Numbered from the stretch's first letter, positions 16,724-26,056 are shown. The stretch is DNA of 54,020 nucleotides from Paracoccaceae bacterium (GCA_016936395.1 JAFGXY010000032.1:1-54020); one strand, 5' to 3'. The notes: generated from the sequence alone by a model not told the origin. Program-made: numbers and translations.

Positions 16724-16978
16724 ATGACAAAAGGCGCATGGGCAGAGCTTGCCGTATCGGGGGCCGAGTTTGCAGTGCGCGCCACACCGCGCGCGAAAAA
16801 GCCGGGGGTCGTGCGCGACGCAGGCGTGTTTCGCATCGGTGTCACGGCGCCCGCCGATGCGGGCCGCGCCAATGCGGCGGTGGCCGAAGCCTTGGCCCAT
16901 GCGCTTGGCGTGGCCAAGACCCGGCTGACGCTGATCCGCGGGGCCACGGCCCGCGACAAGACCTTTCGCCTCGACTGA
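16724..16978 (+). CDS. DUF167 (YggU) family protein
   Basis: The 84-residue protein has the DUF167 pattern: VRATPRAKKPGV (18-29), IGVTAPADAGRANAAVAEALA (38-58) and VAKTRLTLIRGATARDK (63-79). Function in this widespread family is unknown. The ATG at 16724 is preceded in frame by a GTG (16721). A much longer open frame to the left is a G+C-rich shadow of the opposite-strand nitroreductase. It lies upstream of the DMT-type membrane gene on the same strand. Confidence 0.9.
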   Translation: MTKGAWAELAVSGAEFAVRATPRAKKPGVVRDAGVFRIGVTAPADAGRANAAVAEALAHALGVAKTRLTLIRGATARDKTFRLD

Positions 16979-17042
16979 TCCAGGCCCGACTGATCCGGAC
17001 CCTGATGCCACGAACCCAGACTGACCGCCGACAGGAGCCGCC

Positions 17043-17480
17043 ATGACCCAGCTTCCCGCCATTCTGGCCATCCTTCTGGGCGGTGTTGCCATCGCCATAC
17101 AGGCCCCGGTCAACGGCGCCCTTGGGCGCAGTCTTGGCGCGGTCCTGCCCGCAGCGACGGTGTCTTTCGGTGTCGGCTTTGTGCTTTTGTTCGGGCTCAG
17201 CCTTGTGGGCAACGGCAGCGCCTATGGGCGTCTGGCAAGCGTGCCGTGGTGGCAATGGCTGGGCGGGGCGGTCGGGGCCTATTACGTCTGGTCGGTGGTC
17301 TGGGGGGTGTCGTCCATAGGTGTGGTCACCGCCATGGCGGCGCTGATCCTTGGCCAGATGACCGGCGCTTTGGTGTTGGATGCGCTGGGGGCCTTTGGTC
17401 TGCCGGTGCAGCCGATCAGCCTGACCCGCGTTCTGGCTGTGGCGCTGGTGGCGGGCGGGGTGGTGATGTCGCGGCTGTGA
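17043..17480 (+). CDS. DMT family transporter (DUF606/YdcZ type)
   Basis: The 145-residue protein has five hydrophobic segments and matches the half-size DUF606 (DMT_YdcZ) transporters: GGVAIAIQAPVNGALG (14-29), WWQWLGGAVGAYYVW (68-82), and LILGQMTGALVLDALG (about 101-116). Such five-helix proteins probably dimerise. The substrate is unknown. AGGAG sits a few bases before the ATG (17035-17039). Confidence 0.9.
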   Translation: MTQLPAILAILLGGVAIAIQAPVNGALGRSLGAVLPAATVSFGVGFVLLFGLSLVGNGSAYGRLASVPWWQWLGGAVGAYYVWSVVWGVSSIGVVTAMAALILGQMTGALVLDALGAFGLPVQPISLTRVLAVALVAGGVVMSRL

Positions 17481-17500
17481 TGCCAGGTTGTGATGTCTGG

Positions 17501-17743
17501 TCAGGCTTTTGCCGGTCGTTCCAGCCGATAGCTGCCCTCGGGCAAGTCCAGTGCCGCCGCCAGATCGGCCAGTTGCCCCATCGACAGGGTGACGCGCACA
17601 GGTTCACCGCTGAGGGGATCGAGCTGTTCCAGCACCACGCATTCCTCGAAGGCGAGGATGGTGACATCCTCCTCCAGCGATGTGCCGCCTTCGTCGATCA
17701 GGGTGATCACGGTCGCGTCAAATTCATGCTCGATGGTAAACAT
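17501..17743 (-). CDS. Conserved hypothetical protein, 80 residues
   Basis: This small acidic protein (MFTIEHEFDATVITLIDEGG at the start) has alternating beta-type strands and then a helix, LSMGQLADLAAALDLPEGSY. I do not recognise a functional family, though it looks like a protein conserved within Rhodobacteraceae. It lies on the minus strand, convergent with the DMT transporter gene and divergent from the M48 lipoprotein gene. Confidence 0.65.
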   Translation of the reverse strand: MFTIEHEFDATVITLIDEGGTSLEEDVTILAFEECVVLEQLDPLSGEPVRVTLSMGQLADLAAALDLPEGSYRLERPAKA

Positions 17744-17851
17744 GCAGCCAGCTTACCTTGCCGCCGCCAATCTTCAAACGGGGATCGGTGCCCGGATGCA
17801 ACTTGGCGTGAGCGGGCCTTTCACCGCGCGCCCGGTCTGCTAGGTTGGTGC

Positions 17852-18610
17852 ATGGGTGAACAAAGGGCGGGGCGCATGCTGGCACGGGCAGCACAGATGG
17901 CACTGGTGGCGCTTGGTCTGTCGGCGTGCCAACCGGCCGGCTACCGCATGCCCGCGCCGCTGCCGCCTGCACCGATGACGGTGGTGGCGCAACCGATGCC
18001 CGACGGTGTGCTGCCGCCCGCTGTTGCCGCGCGCAATTTCCTGCAGGTGGTGGCGGATGTCGAACCCGTGGCCGAAGCCACTTGCCGCGCCCGCGATCCG
18101 CGCCGCAATTGCGACCTGCTGATTTTCGTCGATGACCGCGCCAACCAGCCGCCAAACGCCTATCAGACGCTGGACCGTGCAGGCCGTCCGCTCTTGGGCT
18201 TTACCTTGTCGCTGATCGCCGATGCGCGCAACGCCGACGAGATGGCTTTTGTCCTGGGCCACGAAGCCGCCCACCACATCGCCGGGCATATCCCCTTGAC
18301 CCAACGCACCGCGCTGACCGGGGCGGTGCTGGCCGGGGTTCTGGCGCAGGCCTCGGGTGCCCCGCCCGAGGCGGTGCGCGCGGCGCAGGACATGGGGGCC
18401 GCGATGGGCGCGCGGACCTATGCCCGCAGCTTTGAGCTTGAGGCCGATGCCTTGGGCGCGGAAATCGCCCTGCGCGCAGGCTATGACCCGGTGCGGGGCG
18501 CTGCGTTCTTTGACCGCCTGCCTGACCCCGGCGATCAGTTTCTGGGCACCCATCCCCCGAACGCCGAGCGCAAGGAGATGGTGCGGCGCGTGACCGCCAG
18601 CCTGCGGTAG
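17852..18610 (+). CDS. M48 family metallopeptidase lipoprotein
   Basis: The 252-residue product starts with a signal peptide and lipobox LSAC (C26), so it should be anchored in the outer or inner membrane facing the periplasm. The zinc site is HEAAHH (HExxH at about 137-141), and the third ligand is the Glu of ELEADALG (about 195-202). This is the layout of M48 peptidases such as LoiP and BepA, which act in envelope protein quality control. It lacks the TPR tail of BepA. The final GTHPPNAER segment is conserved in the family. The ATG at 17852 was chosen because it gives the signal sequence. Confidence 0.9.
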   Translation: MGEQRAGRMLARAAQMALVALGLSACQPAGYRMPAPLPPAPMTVVAQPMPDGVLPPAVAARNFLQVVADVEPVAEATCRARDPRRNCDLLIFVDDRANQPPNAYQTLDRAGRPLLGFTLSLIADARNADEMAFVLGHEAAHHIAGHIPLTQRTALTGAVLAGVLAQASGAPPEAVRAAQDMGAAMGARTYARSFELEADALGAEIALRAGYDPVRGAAFFDRLPDPGDQFLGTHPPNAERKEMVRRVTASLR

Positions 18611-18703
18611 CGCCCGCCGCCCGATCCCGTCACCCTTTCCTGTGGTCCTTTCCTGTGCTTGGGTAGGTCAGGATTTATCGAGACCGCAGGTCGGGGGGGG
18701 GGC

Positions 18704-20011
18704 ATGGCCGATACGCGGATCAGCTTTCTGTGGCGCAAGGTGTCCCGCAAGCTTTGGCTGCGGGTGTCGTTCTTTGCCTTGGCTGGCATGGCGGTGGCGG
18801 GGTTGGCCCCGGTGCTGGGGCCGTTTCTGCCCGATTGGCTGGCCGGTCTGAAGGCCGCCGAGTCGGTCGAAGGCATCCTGAACATCCTTGCCTCGTCGAT
18901 GCTGGCGGTGACCACGTTTTCACTGTCAATCACGGTTGGCGCCTATGCCGCCGCTTCGGCTTCGGTCACGCCGCGTGCGGTGACGCTGCTGAAGGAAGAC
19001 ACCACGTCGCAACTGGTGCTGTCGACCTTTCTGGGGGCGTTTCTGTTTGCCCTTGTCGGGCTGATCGGCGTGCGGGCCGGGGTGTTCGCAGCCTCGGGGC
19101 AGGTGGTGCTGTTCGGGGCGACGCTATGGGTCATCGGTGCGGTGGTGCTGGCGCTGCTGCGCTGGATTTCGCATCTGTCAAGCTTTGGCCGGGTGTCCGA
19201 TACCATCGGGCGTGTCGAGGACGCGGCGCTGCGGGCAATGTGTGAACGCGTCGCCGAACCGTATCTGGGCGGTGTTGCCCCGGTTCGCCACCCGGCGGGT
19301 CTGGTGGCGGTCTGTGCCGATCAGACCGGCTATTTGTGCCATATCGACATGCCGGGTCTGCAAAAGCTTGCAGAAGGCCTGACCGAAGACCCCATCGGCC
19401 CGGTGCTGCATGTCGATTGTCTGCCCGGTGCCTTTGTGCATCGCAAGACCCCGCTTTTGTATGTGCCTGCCTGTTCGCTCGACGCAGACGCGGGCAAGCC
19501 CCTTGCCAAGGCGCTGCGCCGGGCCTTCACCGTTGGGACCGCCCGGACATTTGATCAGGATCCGCGCTTTGGCCTGTCGGTGCTGTCCGAGATCGCCGAA
19601 CGCGCGCTGTCGCCTGCGGTGAACGATCCGGGCACCGCGCTTGATGTGCTCAGCCGCCTGATGCGGGTGATCGAGGTCTGGGCGGATCGTGCCACCGTCG
19701 CGCCGTCCTATCCGCTGGTGGCGGTGCCGGGGATGGCGATTGACGATCTGTTCGAAGATGCGTTCGCCGCCATCTCACGCGATGGGGCGGGGGTGTTTTC
19801 GGTGCAGTTGCGCCTGCAAAAGCTGCTGCTTGCGCTGGTGCAGATCGCGCCCGACAGCTTTGGCGCGGCAGCCGTCGCCTTGTCAAAGCGGGCCTTGCAG
19901 GATGCGACCCGCGGGCTGACCCATGCCAGCGATCTGGAGCGCATCCGCGACGTGGTTGACGCGGTGCATGCCGCGGCCGAAGACCGCCAGCATGGCCCGC
20001 GCATGGTGTAG
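18704..20011 (+). CDS. DUF2254 domain membrane protein
   Basis: The 435-residue protein has four hydrophobic segments in its first 150 residues, with the DUF2254-typical SSMLAVTTFSLSITVGAYAAAS. After this comes a soluble C-terminal half with SEIAERALSPAVNDPGTALDVL, the family hallmark. Function is unknown. The chosen ATG at 18704 follows a run of G that can serve as ribosome site, and an in-frame start 15 codons earlier lacks homology. It stands alone between the M48 gene and the DUF6455 gene. Confidence 0.9.
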   Translation: MADTRISFLWRKVSRKLWLRVSFFALAGMAVAGLAPVLGPFLPDWLAGLKAAESVEGILNILASSMLAVTTFSLSITVGAYAAASASVTPRAVTLLKEDTTSQLVLSTFLGAFLFALVGLIGVRAGVFAASGQVVLFGATLWVIGAVVLALLRWISHLSSFGRVSDTIGRVEDAALRAMCERVAEPYLGGVAPVRHPAGLVAVCADQTGYLCHIDMPGLQKLAEGLTEDPIGPVLHVDCLPGAFVHRKTPLLYVPACSLDADAGKPLAKALRRAFTVGTARTFDQDPRFGLSVLSEIAERALSPAVNDPGTALDVLSRLMRVIEVWADRATVAPSYPLVAVPGMAIDDLFEDAFAAISRDGAGVFSVQLRLQKLLLALVQIAPDSFGAAAVALSKRALQDATRGLTHASDLERIRDVVDAVHAAAEDRQHGPRMV

Positions 20012-20109
20012 CCTTGCTTGCGGTTGATCTGCGTCAAGGCGCAAAGCGATGTCATGGATCACCCTTTGATCAGGGTTGACATGACCCAAGGGCAGGAAAG
20101 GCGTTACGG

Positions 20110-20367
20110 ATGATCGGGTATTCGGAAACCCCGCTGGCTTGGGGTCTTACACGTGGCATGGCGCGGGTTCTGGGGGTCAATCTGCCCTCGGCCGTGGTGG
20201 AAGGCTGGCTCAGCCGCAAGGAACTTGGAAATCTGGTGGATCGCTGCGAGGCCTGCACCCAGAAATCTGCCTGCACCGCGTGGCTGGCCACCGCTGTCAA
20301 CAGCCCCTGTCCGCCGGTGTTCTGCCCGAACAAATCGGCGCTTGAGGTGTTGTCGCTGCGCCACTGA
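20110..20367 (+). CDS. DUF6455 family cysteine-rich small protein
   Basis: The 85-residue protein has WLSRKELGNLVDRCEACTQ with CxxCxxxxxC spacing, and CPPVFCPNKSALE with a second cysteine pair. This is the pattern of DUF6455 proteins, common in Rhodobacteraceae. Six cysteines in 30 residues suggest a metal or disulfide site, but no function is known. It is convergent with the downstream MFS gene. Confidence 0.85.
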   Translation: MIGYSETPLAWGLTRGMARVLGVNLPSAVVEGWLSRKELGNLVDRCEACTQKSACTAWLATAVNSPCPPVFCPNKSALEVLSLRH

Positions 20368-20468
20368 CCGGGTGACCGCGTCGGCCCGGTGCCGCCCCGG
20401 ATTGCGGTTCGGCGGATGTGCCGCTGCATGGTGCAGGGTTGCACGGGATGCGCCGGCGTGACGGGCCT

Positions 20469-21629
20469 TCATGCCCGCCGCAACACCAAAAGTGCCGCCA
20501 GCGCCGCAAGCCCCAGCCCCGCCGTAAGCCAGATCGCGGAAAGCCCCCAAGCGGTCAGCGCGGCCCCGAACAGCAGGGGGGCTGCGGCCTGAAGAAAGCG
20601 GGCCGGGGCGTTCAGCCACCCCAAGCGTTTGCCATAGCCCGACGGTCCGAACAGCGCCAGCGGCAAGGTGCCCTTGGCGATGGTCAGGATGCCGTTGCCA
20701 GCACCATGAACCAGCGCAAAGACAGTGGCCGCCGGACCGCCAAAGGTGACAAGGGCCACGGCCGCCAGCGGATGCGCCGCGTCCGCGAGGCGGGCCGTGG
20801 CAAGCGGATGGAACCTGCGCACCAAGCCGAACTCCAGCACCCGTGCGGCCACCTGCGCCGGGCCGATCAGCGCCCCTGCCGCAATCGCCACCGCCAGACT
20901 GGCCCCGGATTCTTGCAGCAGTCCCGGAAGATGGGCCGCCATGGCGGTCGAGTTGAACCAGGTTGCGGCGAAGACAAAGGCCAAAAGCCCAAGCGCGAGG
21001 CGGGACGGCGGCGGACCCGCGTCCTCTGGCGCCGTGGATCCTGCAATTTTTTCAGTGCCCTTGGGCAATGATGCGTTAAGCGGCAGCGCCAGGCACAGAT
21101 GGATCAGCGCCCAGCCGATACAGGCTTCGCGCCAGCCCCAGGTCGCCAGCATCAATCCCGAAAGCGGCCAGCCAACGGTGCTGGCAAAACCGGCGATCAG
21201 GGTGATGCCGGTGATCGGTCCACGCGCCTCTTGGCCATAGATGCCCACCAGCGTGGCAAACCCAGCCTCATACAGACCGATCCCCATGCCAAGCCCGATG
21301 ATCGCCCAGCCGATGAACAGGACCACAGGCGAGGGGGCCACGGCCAGCAGCGTCAGGCCGGCGGCAAAGATGACGTTCGACAGCATCAGCATGCCCCGAC
21401 CGCGGAAGGCGTCGATCTGCGCGCCCGCCCAAGGGCCCACCAGCGCCGAGACCATCAATGCCACGGAAAAAGCCCCGAACACCCAGACGGGCGACAGACC
21501 GAACGTTTCGGCCATCGGCACCGCCAGAACGGCGGGAATGTAATAACTGGACGCCCAACTGATGGTAAGAGAGCACCCCAAAGCGGCAACAACCCCGCTG
21601 CGCCGCCCCAGCCCTATCCTTCGGGTCAT
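20469..21629 (-). CDS. MFS transporter
   Basis: The 386-residue protein has about twelve hydrophobic segments. SYYIPAVLAVPMAETFGLSP is near the start, and GAQIDAFRGRGML lies in the position of motif A. The start at 21629 was chosen because upstream in-frame sequence is a shadow without hydrophobic character. It lies directly behind the truncated permease gene of the arsR operon, on the same strand, so it probably belongs to that transcript. Export of arsenicals or another metalloid would fit the context but is not shown by any motif. Confidence 0.85.
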   Translation of the reverse strand: MTRRIGLGRRSGVVAALGCSLTISWASSYYIPAVLAVPMAETFGLSPVWVFGAFSVALMVSALVGPWAGAQIDAFRGRGMLMLSNVIFAAGLTLLAVAPSPVVLFIGWAIIGLGMGIGLYEAGFATLVGIYGQEARGPITGITLIAGFASTVGWPLSGLMLATWGWREACIGWALIHLCLALPLNASLPKGTEKIAGSTAPEDAGPPPSRLALGLLAFVFAATWFNSTAMAAHLPGLLQESGASLAVAIAAGALIGPAQVAARVLEFGLVRRFHPLATARLADAAHPLAAVALVTFGGPAATVFALVHGAGNGILTIAKGTLPLALFGPSGYGKRLGWLNAPARFLQAAAPLLFGAALTAWGLSAIWLTAGLGLAALAALLVLRRA

Positions 21630-21675
21630 GAAGAGCAGACGCCGATTTGGCCGCCGCGGCAAAGACGTTGCACCG

Positions 21676-21987
21676 TCATGCCCTGTTCCGGATCTGGAGC
21701 CACCCAAGCGCGCGCGGCAAGAGCGGTGCGCTGGTAACCGCTTTGGCGAGCAGGGTGTCGGCCCCGGTGGCACCTGCCCCTGCGGCAAGGGCGATCGACA
21801 GCATCAGGCAAGGCGCGGTGTGCAGCAGGGCGCTGCCCGCGAAGACGGTGCCATCACGCGCCTGACCGGGGTCAATCACCGCAAGCACGGCAAGGACTGC
21901 GACCGACACCAGCCAGACCCGCTGGTCCTGCCAAAGATGCCGAAGGGCGGACAACAGCCCAGACGCGAAAACGGTGGCACCAGTCAT
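21676..21987 (-). pseudogene. Truncated YraQ/ArsP-type permease (N-terminal fragment)
   Basis: The 103-residue frame resembles only the N-terminus of DUF318 (YraQ/ArsP) permeases of Rhodobacteraceae: SALLHTAPCLMLSIALAAG followed by ATGADTLLAKA. Full-length members are about 300-350 residues and continue with the SPFCSCxVIP metal-binding motif, which is absent. After LLAKAV the homology stops, 19 unrelated residues follow, and the MFS gene begins 46 bases later. A deletion that removed the rest of the permease is the simplest reading. It sits 54 bases behind arsR. Confidence 0.65.
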
Positions 21988-22041
21988 CGCTAAACCTCTG
22001 GTTCTTCGGTTGCTTTGGGTGCAGAAAAAAGGGCGTGCGGG

Positions 22042-22359
22042 TCATGCCGCACCCTCGGCACACAGTGCCGTGACGCCCGAACAGCATTCAAAGGTCAGAA
22101 AGCCAAGCACGCGATGCATTGCCGGGAAATCAACCCGGTTGAACACCTCGCGCCCCTGCTTGTCTTGCAGCACCAGCCCGGCATCGACCAGCGTCGACAG
22201 GTGATGCGCCAAGGTCGATGGCGCAAGGCCCAGATGCGCACCGATATCGCTGACCCGCAGGCCCGCATCCCCCGCCCTGACCAGAAGCCGAAAGATCGAC
22301 AGGCGCGCATCATGGCCAAGGGCTGCAAGGGCGCGGGCAGGGGGGCTGGTCAGGGTCAT
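22042..22359 (-). CDS. ArsR family transcriptional regulator
   Basis: The 105-residue protein has an ArsR winged helix (about 12-80; recognition segment LRVSDIGAHLGLAPSTLAHHL) and a cysteine pair near the C-terminus (FECCSG). That is the position where some ArsR groups bind arsenite with C-terminal vicinal cysteines. The ATG at 22359 follows a purine-rich TTGAAGAA; a longer in-frame start is not supported. It heads a minus-strand operon with the permease fragment and MFS transporter, and would repress it until metalloid binding. Confidence 0.88.
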   Translation of the reverse strand: MTLTSPPARALAALGHDARLSIFRLLVRAGDAGLRVSDIGAHLGLAPSTLAHHLSTLVDAGLVLQDKQGREVFNRVDFPAMHRVLGFLTFECCSGVTALCAEGAA

Positions 22360-22449
22360 TTCTTCAACGTAACCGGAACGGTGGTTTTGTAAAGCGCCGT
22401 GTGGGTCCGACCAGCGGCAAGGCCGACCATCTGCGCCGCGCGCCACCTG

Positions 22450-23319
22450 TCAAAACCATTGGCCCGGTTCCATAAGGCCAAGGTCCATCAACTGCTGGCT
22501 GTGCCATTCGAACGGGGTCGAGTTGCGCCAACGGAAATCGTGGATGTCAAAGCGCGATCCGGGGTTGGTGCGCAGGGCCTTGGCGGTGCGGAACGATGCA
22601 AGGGCCGTGGTGATGTTGTTGTGCCATGGGCAGGCATAGGTGTTCATCTCTTCATCCGACAGGGTGAAATCGCGGTTCAACCGCAGGCCGGGTTTGGCCC
22701 GGAACAGGCTGATCCGGTTGATCTTGCGCCGCTGTGGCGAGATGTGTTCCTCAAACCGCCAGCGCAGCCCGCCAAAGAAATCAAGCTGCCGGTCCTTGGG
22801 GTGATTGTGTTTTGCAGGGTCCGGGCGGCCAAGCGCATAATAGCCCGACTTGTCCAGATGCGCATCGCGCAGCGACACCGCGTTGGGGTGCTGGGTCAGA
22901 TCGCCGGCATAAAGGTCGATCACATAGCTCAGCATTGCCTCACGCCGTTCTTCGCTGTGAAACGCCAGCAGTTCGCGCACGTTGCGGGTCTCGCAGAACG
23001 GGTGGAACAGGTATTCGGCGTTATAGCAGTAAAACAGCCACAGACCGGGGGCGGCGTCGATCACCCGCGTCACCGCATCGGCCATGGCGTCTTCGGCATG
23101 AACGTCATGGTCGATGCGGTGGACGGTCTGTTCCAGCGCGTCGGGCAGGGTGATTTCGGGCGGGGCCAGCAGCAGCACGACCGGAAATCCCGCGCTTTGG
23201 TGGTGGCGCAGGGTGGTGTCCACCTCGACCTCATCCTCGGCCATGATGATGGCGACAGGGCCCTTGGCGAAGGCGGTTCTGGATTTGCTCAGAAAGTCGG
23301 AAAGGCTGGCGTAACGCAT
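22450..23319 (-). CDS. Glycosyltransferase family 2-like protein
   Basis: The 289-residue protein begins MRYASLSDFLSKSRTAFAKG and has the strand pattern VAIIMAEDEVEVDTTLRHH, then FPVVLLLAPPEI, as in Rhodobacteraceae proteins annotated as glycosyltransferase family 2. A clear DxD was not found, so activity is uncertain. Two consecutive ATGs occur at 23322 and 23319. GGGGA is better placed for the second. Longer upstream in-frame starts would add low-complexity sequence. It precedes arsR on the same strand by 90 bases. Confidence 0.65.
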   Translation of the reverse strand: MRYASLSDFLSKSRTAFAKGPVAIIMAEDEVEVDTTLRHHQSAGFPVVLLLAPPEITLPDALEQTVHRIDHDVHAEDAMADAVTRVIDAAPGLWLFYCYNAEYLFHPFCETRNVRELLAFHSEERREAMLSYVIDLYAGDLTQHPNAVSLRDAHLDKSGYYALGRPDPAKHNHPKDRQLDFFGGLRWRFEEHISPQRRKINRISLFRAKPGLRLNRDFTLSDEEMNTYACPWHNNITTALASFRTAKALRTNPGSRFDIHDFRWRNSTPFEWHSQQLMDLGLMEPGQWF

Positions 23320-23549
23320 CATATCCCCGTGCGGCCGGTCGGCTGCAGGGTCGGCCAAGCCCGCGCGCAATGCAAGCCCCGGTGATGGCGCAGACCCAAG
23401 GCGATGCCGTGTCATGGGCGCGGGGGAGATCGGCGGCTTATCGGCGAGCGGGGCCAGATGGCATGTCACCAGCCTGCGTGACACCGGCCTGCGTTGCGCC
23501 GGTCGACGCTTCGCGTTAGAAGGCGCGCTGATCCACGGCGGGGCAGGCG

Positions 23550-24860
23550 ATGACCGAAGCCAAGAAACTGTTCATCAAGACCTACGGCTGTCAGATGAAC
23601 GTCTATGACAGCGAGCGCATGGTCGAGGCCATGGGCGCCGAGGGCTATGTGCTGACCGATGTGGTGGAAGACGCCGACATGGTGCTGCTCAACACCTGCC
23701 ATATCCGCGAAAAGGCCAGCGAGAAGTTGTTTTCCGACCTTGGCCGCCTGCGGCCATTGAAGAACGACAAGCCCGGTCTGATTGTCACCGTTGCAGGCTG
23801 CGTGGCACAGGCCGAAGGCGCCGAGATTCAGCGCCGGATGCCTCTGGTCGATATCGTCGTCGGCCCGCAAGCCTATCACCGGCTGCCGCAACTGGTGCGG
23901 GCGGGGGGCGCGCAAGTGGACACCGAGTTCCCGGCCGAGGACAAGTTCGACCATCTGCCCAAGCGCACGGCCCTGCGCGGGCCAACCGCGTTCCTGACCG
24001 TGCAGGAAGGCTGCGACAAGTTTTGCGCCTTTTGCGTGGTGCCCTATACCCGCGGGGCCGAGGTCAGCCGCCCGGCAGAGCGTATCTTGCGCGAGGCACG
24101 CGATCTGGTGGCGCGCGGGGTGCGCGAGATCACTTTGCTGGGCCAGAACGTCAACGCATACCATGGCGCGGGCGAGGGCGGGGCGTGGACGCTGTCGCGG
24201 CTGATCCGGGGATTGGCCAAGATCGACGGGCTGGACCGCATCCGCTATACCACCAGCCACCCCAACGACATGGACGATGATCTGATCGCCGCGCATGGCG
24301 ATCTGCCGCAGCTGATGCCCTATCTGCATCTTCCGGTGCAATCGGGCAGTGACCGCATCCTGAAGGCGATGAACCGCAAGCATACCCGCGACGACTATCT
24401 GCGGGTGATCGACCGCATCCGCGCCGCGCGGCCCGATATCCTGCTGTCGTCCGATTTCATCGTGGGCTTTCCGGGCGAGACCGATGCGGATTTTGCCGCC
24501 ACGCTGGACCTGATCCGCAGCGTGGAATTTGGCCAGGCCTATTCGTTCCGATACTCGGCCCGCCCCGGCACCCCCGCCGCCGAAAAGCCGGCGGTCGAGG
24601 CTGGTGTCGCAGATTCGCGCTTGCAACAGGTGCAGGCCCTGCTGACCGCGCAGCAAAGGTCGATCCAGGAGGCGATGGTGGGCCGTGAGATCGGTGTCCT
24701 TTACGAAAAGATCGGTCGCCAGACCGACCAGATGGTTGGCAAATCCGACCATCTGCATGCGGTTCATGTCAATGATCCGGCGGGCAAGGTCGGCCAACTG
24801 GTGCGCGCGCGTGTGTTAGCTTCGTCTTCCAACTCGCTGTCAGCATTCAGGATTTCGTGA
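23550..24860 (+). CDS. miaB: tRNA-2-methylthio-N6-dimethylallyladenosine synthase MiaB
   Basis: MiaB adds the methylthio group to i6A37 of tRNAs reading UNN codons. The 436-residue product has the three cysteines of the auxiliary cluster (C14 in YGCQMN, C50 in NTCHIRE, C84 in AGCVAQ), the radical SAM triad C155-C159-C162 ([15 protein letters not shown]) and a C-terminal TRAM domain (about 370-435). It also carries [17 protein letters not shown], conserved in the family. Length is standard. The stop is followed by about 200 bases without a gene. Confidence 0.97.
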   Translation: MTEAKKLFIKTYGCQMNVYDSERMVEAMGAEGYVLTDVVEDADMVLLNTCHIREKASEKLFSDLGRLRPLKNDKPGLIVTVAGCVAQAEGAEIQRRMPLVDIVVGPQAYHRLPQLVRAGGAQVDTEFPAEDKFDHLPKRTALRGPTAFLTVQEGCDKFCAFCVVPYTRGAEVSRPAERILREARDLVARGVREITLLGQNVNAYHGAGEGGAWTLSRLIRGLAKIDGLDRIRYTTSHPNDMDDDLIAAHGDLPQLMPYLHLPVQSGSDRILKAMNRKHTRDDYLRVIDRIRAARPDILLSSDFIVGFPGETDADFAATLDLIRSVEFGQAYSFRYSARPGTPAAEKPAVEAGVADSRLQQVQALLTAQQRSIQEAMVGREIGVLYEKIGRQTDQMVGKSDHLHAVHVNDPAGKVGQLVRARVLASSSNSLSAFRIS

Positions 24861-25068
24861 TTTCAGTGTGCCGCTTGGCTGGCTGACCTCAGGTTCCGCC
24901 AAGGCTCCGATTTGCCTGCGGGACACTGCATATTGATCCTTGGCTTCTGGAAAACACCACATAAATGCTCTGAATCGCTCAGATTTCGCTTTACTTCACT
25001 TTTTCTCGACGGCAACTCTGGTGGCATAAGTCTGCTGGTAATTGGTCAGAGAAGAGGGGGGTGATGCT

Positions 25069-25638
25069 GTGGAACGTATTTCCAAGGCATTGCGGATGAT
25101 CCTGGGGGGGGCGGCGCTCGCGGTCGGTATGTCGGGTGCGACAACCGCCATGGCGCAAGGAACCCCCGAGGTCACCGGCAAGATCGAATGGGGCGTGTGG
25201 ATCGACGATGACGGCTGCATGCACTGGTGGGCGGATGGCGGGCTTGAGGGCTATATGGTCCCGCGTCGCAACCCCAAGACCGGCAAGCCGGTCTGCCTGA
25301 AACGCAACACCTGTCTGGTGGAAAACACCGACCAGTTGTTCGCCACCGACAGCGCCCGCCTGACCGCGCAGGGGCGCCAGCGGCTGCAGTCGTTCTTCAA
25401 GAACGCCGGGGCCTTTGGCTATGCCATCTATGGCCATACCGACAGCCGCGCGTCGGATGAATACAACATGGGCCTGTCCAAGCGCCGTGCCTCTGCCGTG
25501 GCCAATGTGGCGCGTTCGGTCGGTGCGCATGTCGAGCGCGAAATCGGCTTCGGTGAGCGTCAGCCCGTCGCCTCGAACAATTCTGCTGCCGGAATGCAGA
25601 AGAATCGTCGGGTCGAAGTCGTCTGCTATCGGTGGTGA
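25069..25638 (+). CDS. OmpA family protein with N-terminal Cys-bounded domain
   Basis: From the GTG at 25069, which has AGAGGGGG upstream, the 189-residue protein has a signal peptide (about 1-30, cleavage after AMAQ). A short domain DGC..WW..GLEGY..PR..PVC spans 48-76. A C-terminal OmpA-type peptidoglycan-binding domain (about 84-187) includes YGHTDSRASDEYNMGLSKRR. It should sit in the periplasm bound to peptidoglycan. The 29-residue motif at 48-76 recurs with the same spacing in the lipoprotein encoded 5 bases downstream, implying paired function. There is no beta-barrel. Confidence 0.88.
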   Translation: MERISKALRMILGGAALAVGMSGATTAMAQGTPEVTGKIEWGVWIDDDGCMHWWADGGLEGYMVPRRNPKTGKPVCLKRNTCLVENTDQLFATDSARLTAQGRQRLQSFFKNAGAFGYAIYGHTDSRASDEYNMGLSKRRASAVANVARSVGAHVEREIGFGERQPVASNNSAAGMQKNRRVEVVCYRW

Positions 25639-25643
25639 GCAAC

Positions 25644-26033
25644 ATGAACAGCCTAGTCAAAATCGGGGCGGTCTTGTCCGCCATGGCGCTGAGCGGTTGT
25701 GTGACCGAATCCTTTGAGGGCACGGAACCCTATCGCGGCGCCAATTCGGTCATCGCGACCGGGCAGGATCAGGGCAGCGACCCCGGCGTTCTGCGCAACG
25801 GCCACGCGGCCATCGCCTATGATCCGGACGGGTGCCAGAACTGGATCATGGATGACGGTCTGGAAGGTTATTCCACGCCGCGCTACGACCCGGTGTCGGG
25901 CCTGCCGGTCTGCAACAACCGCTATCCGCCGGGAACGGTTCTGAAAAACTATCAGACCGGCACCGAAGGCATCGAGGACCGCGCCTCTGGTCCCGGCATC
26001 CGCACCGTGGTGCGCAAGGCCCCGACCAACTGA
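25644..26033 (+). CDS. Small lipoprotein paired with the OmpA protein
   Basis: The 129-residue protein has a lipoprotein signal with lipobox ALSGC (C19). It carries the motif DGCQNW..DDGLEGY..PR..GLPVC at 62-90, which matches residues 48-76 of the OmpA-family protein in length and key residues. The rest shows no recognised family. The ATG at 25644 gives the clean signal peptide; a GTG four codons earlier overlaps the previous stop. Co-transcription is very likely. I infer an envelope-associated partner of the OmpA protein. Confidence 0.8.
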   Translation: MNSLVKIGAVLSAMALSGCVTESFEGTEPYRGANSVIATGQDQGSDPGVLRNGHAAIAYDPDGCQNWIMDDGLEGYSTPRYDPVSGLPVCNNRYPPGTVLKNYQTGTEGIEDRASGPGIRTVVRKAPTN

Positions 26034-26056
26034 GACAGCACGGCACAAAGGTTTGC

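Noticed and set aside
24861..25068. RNA gene between miaB and the OmpA gene
   Set aside because: The 208-base gap is less G+C-rich than the surroundings and probably holds the promoter of the OmpA gene, but no tRNA cloverleaf or known small RNA pattern was seen.
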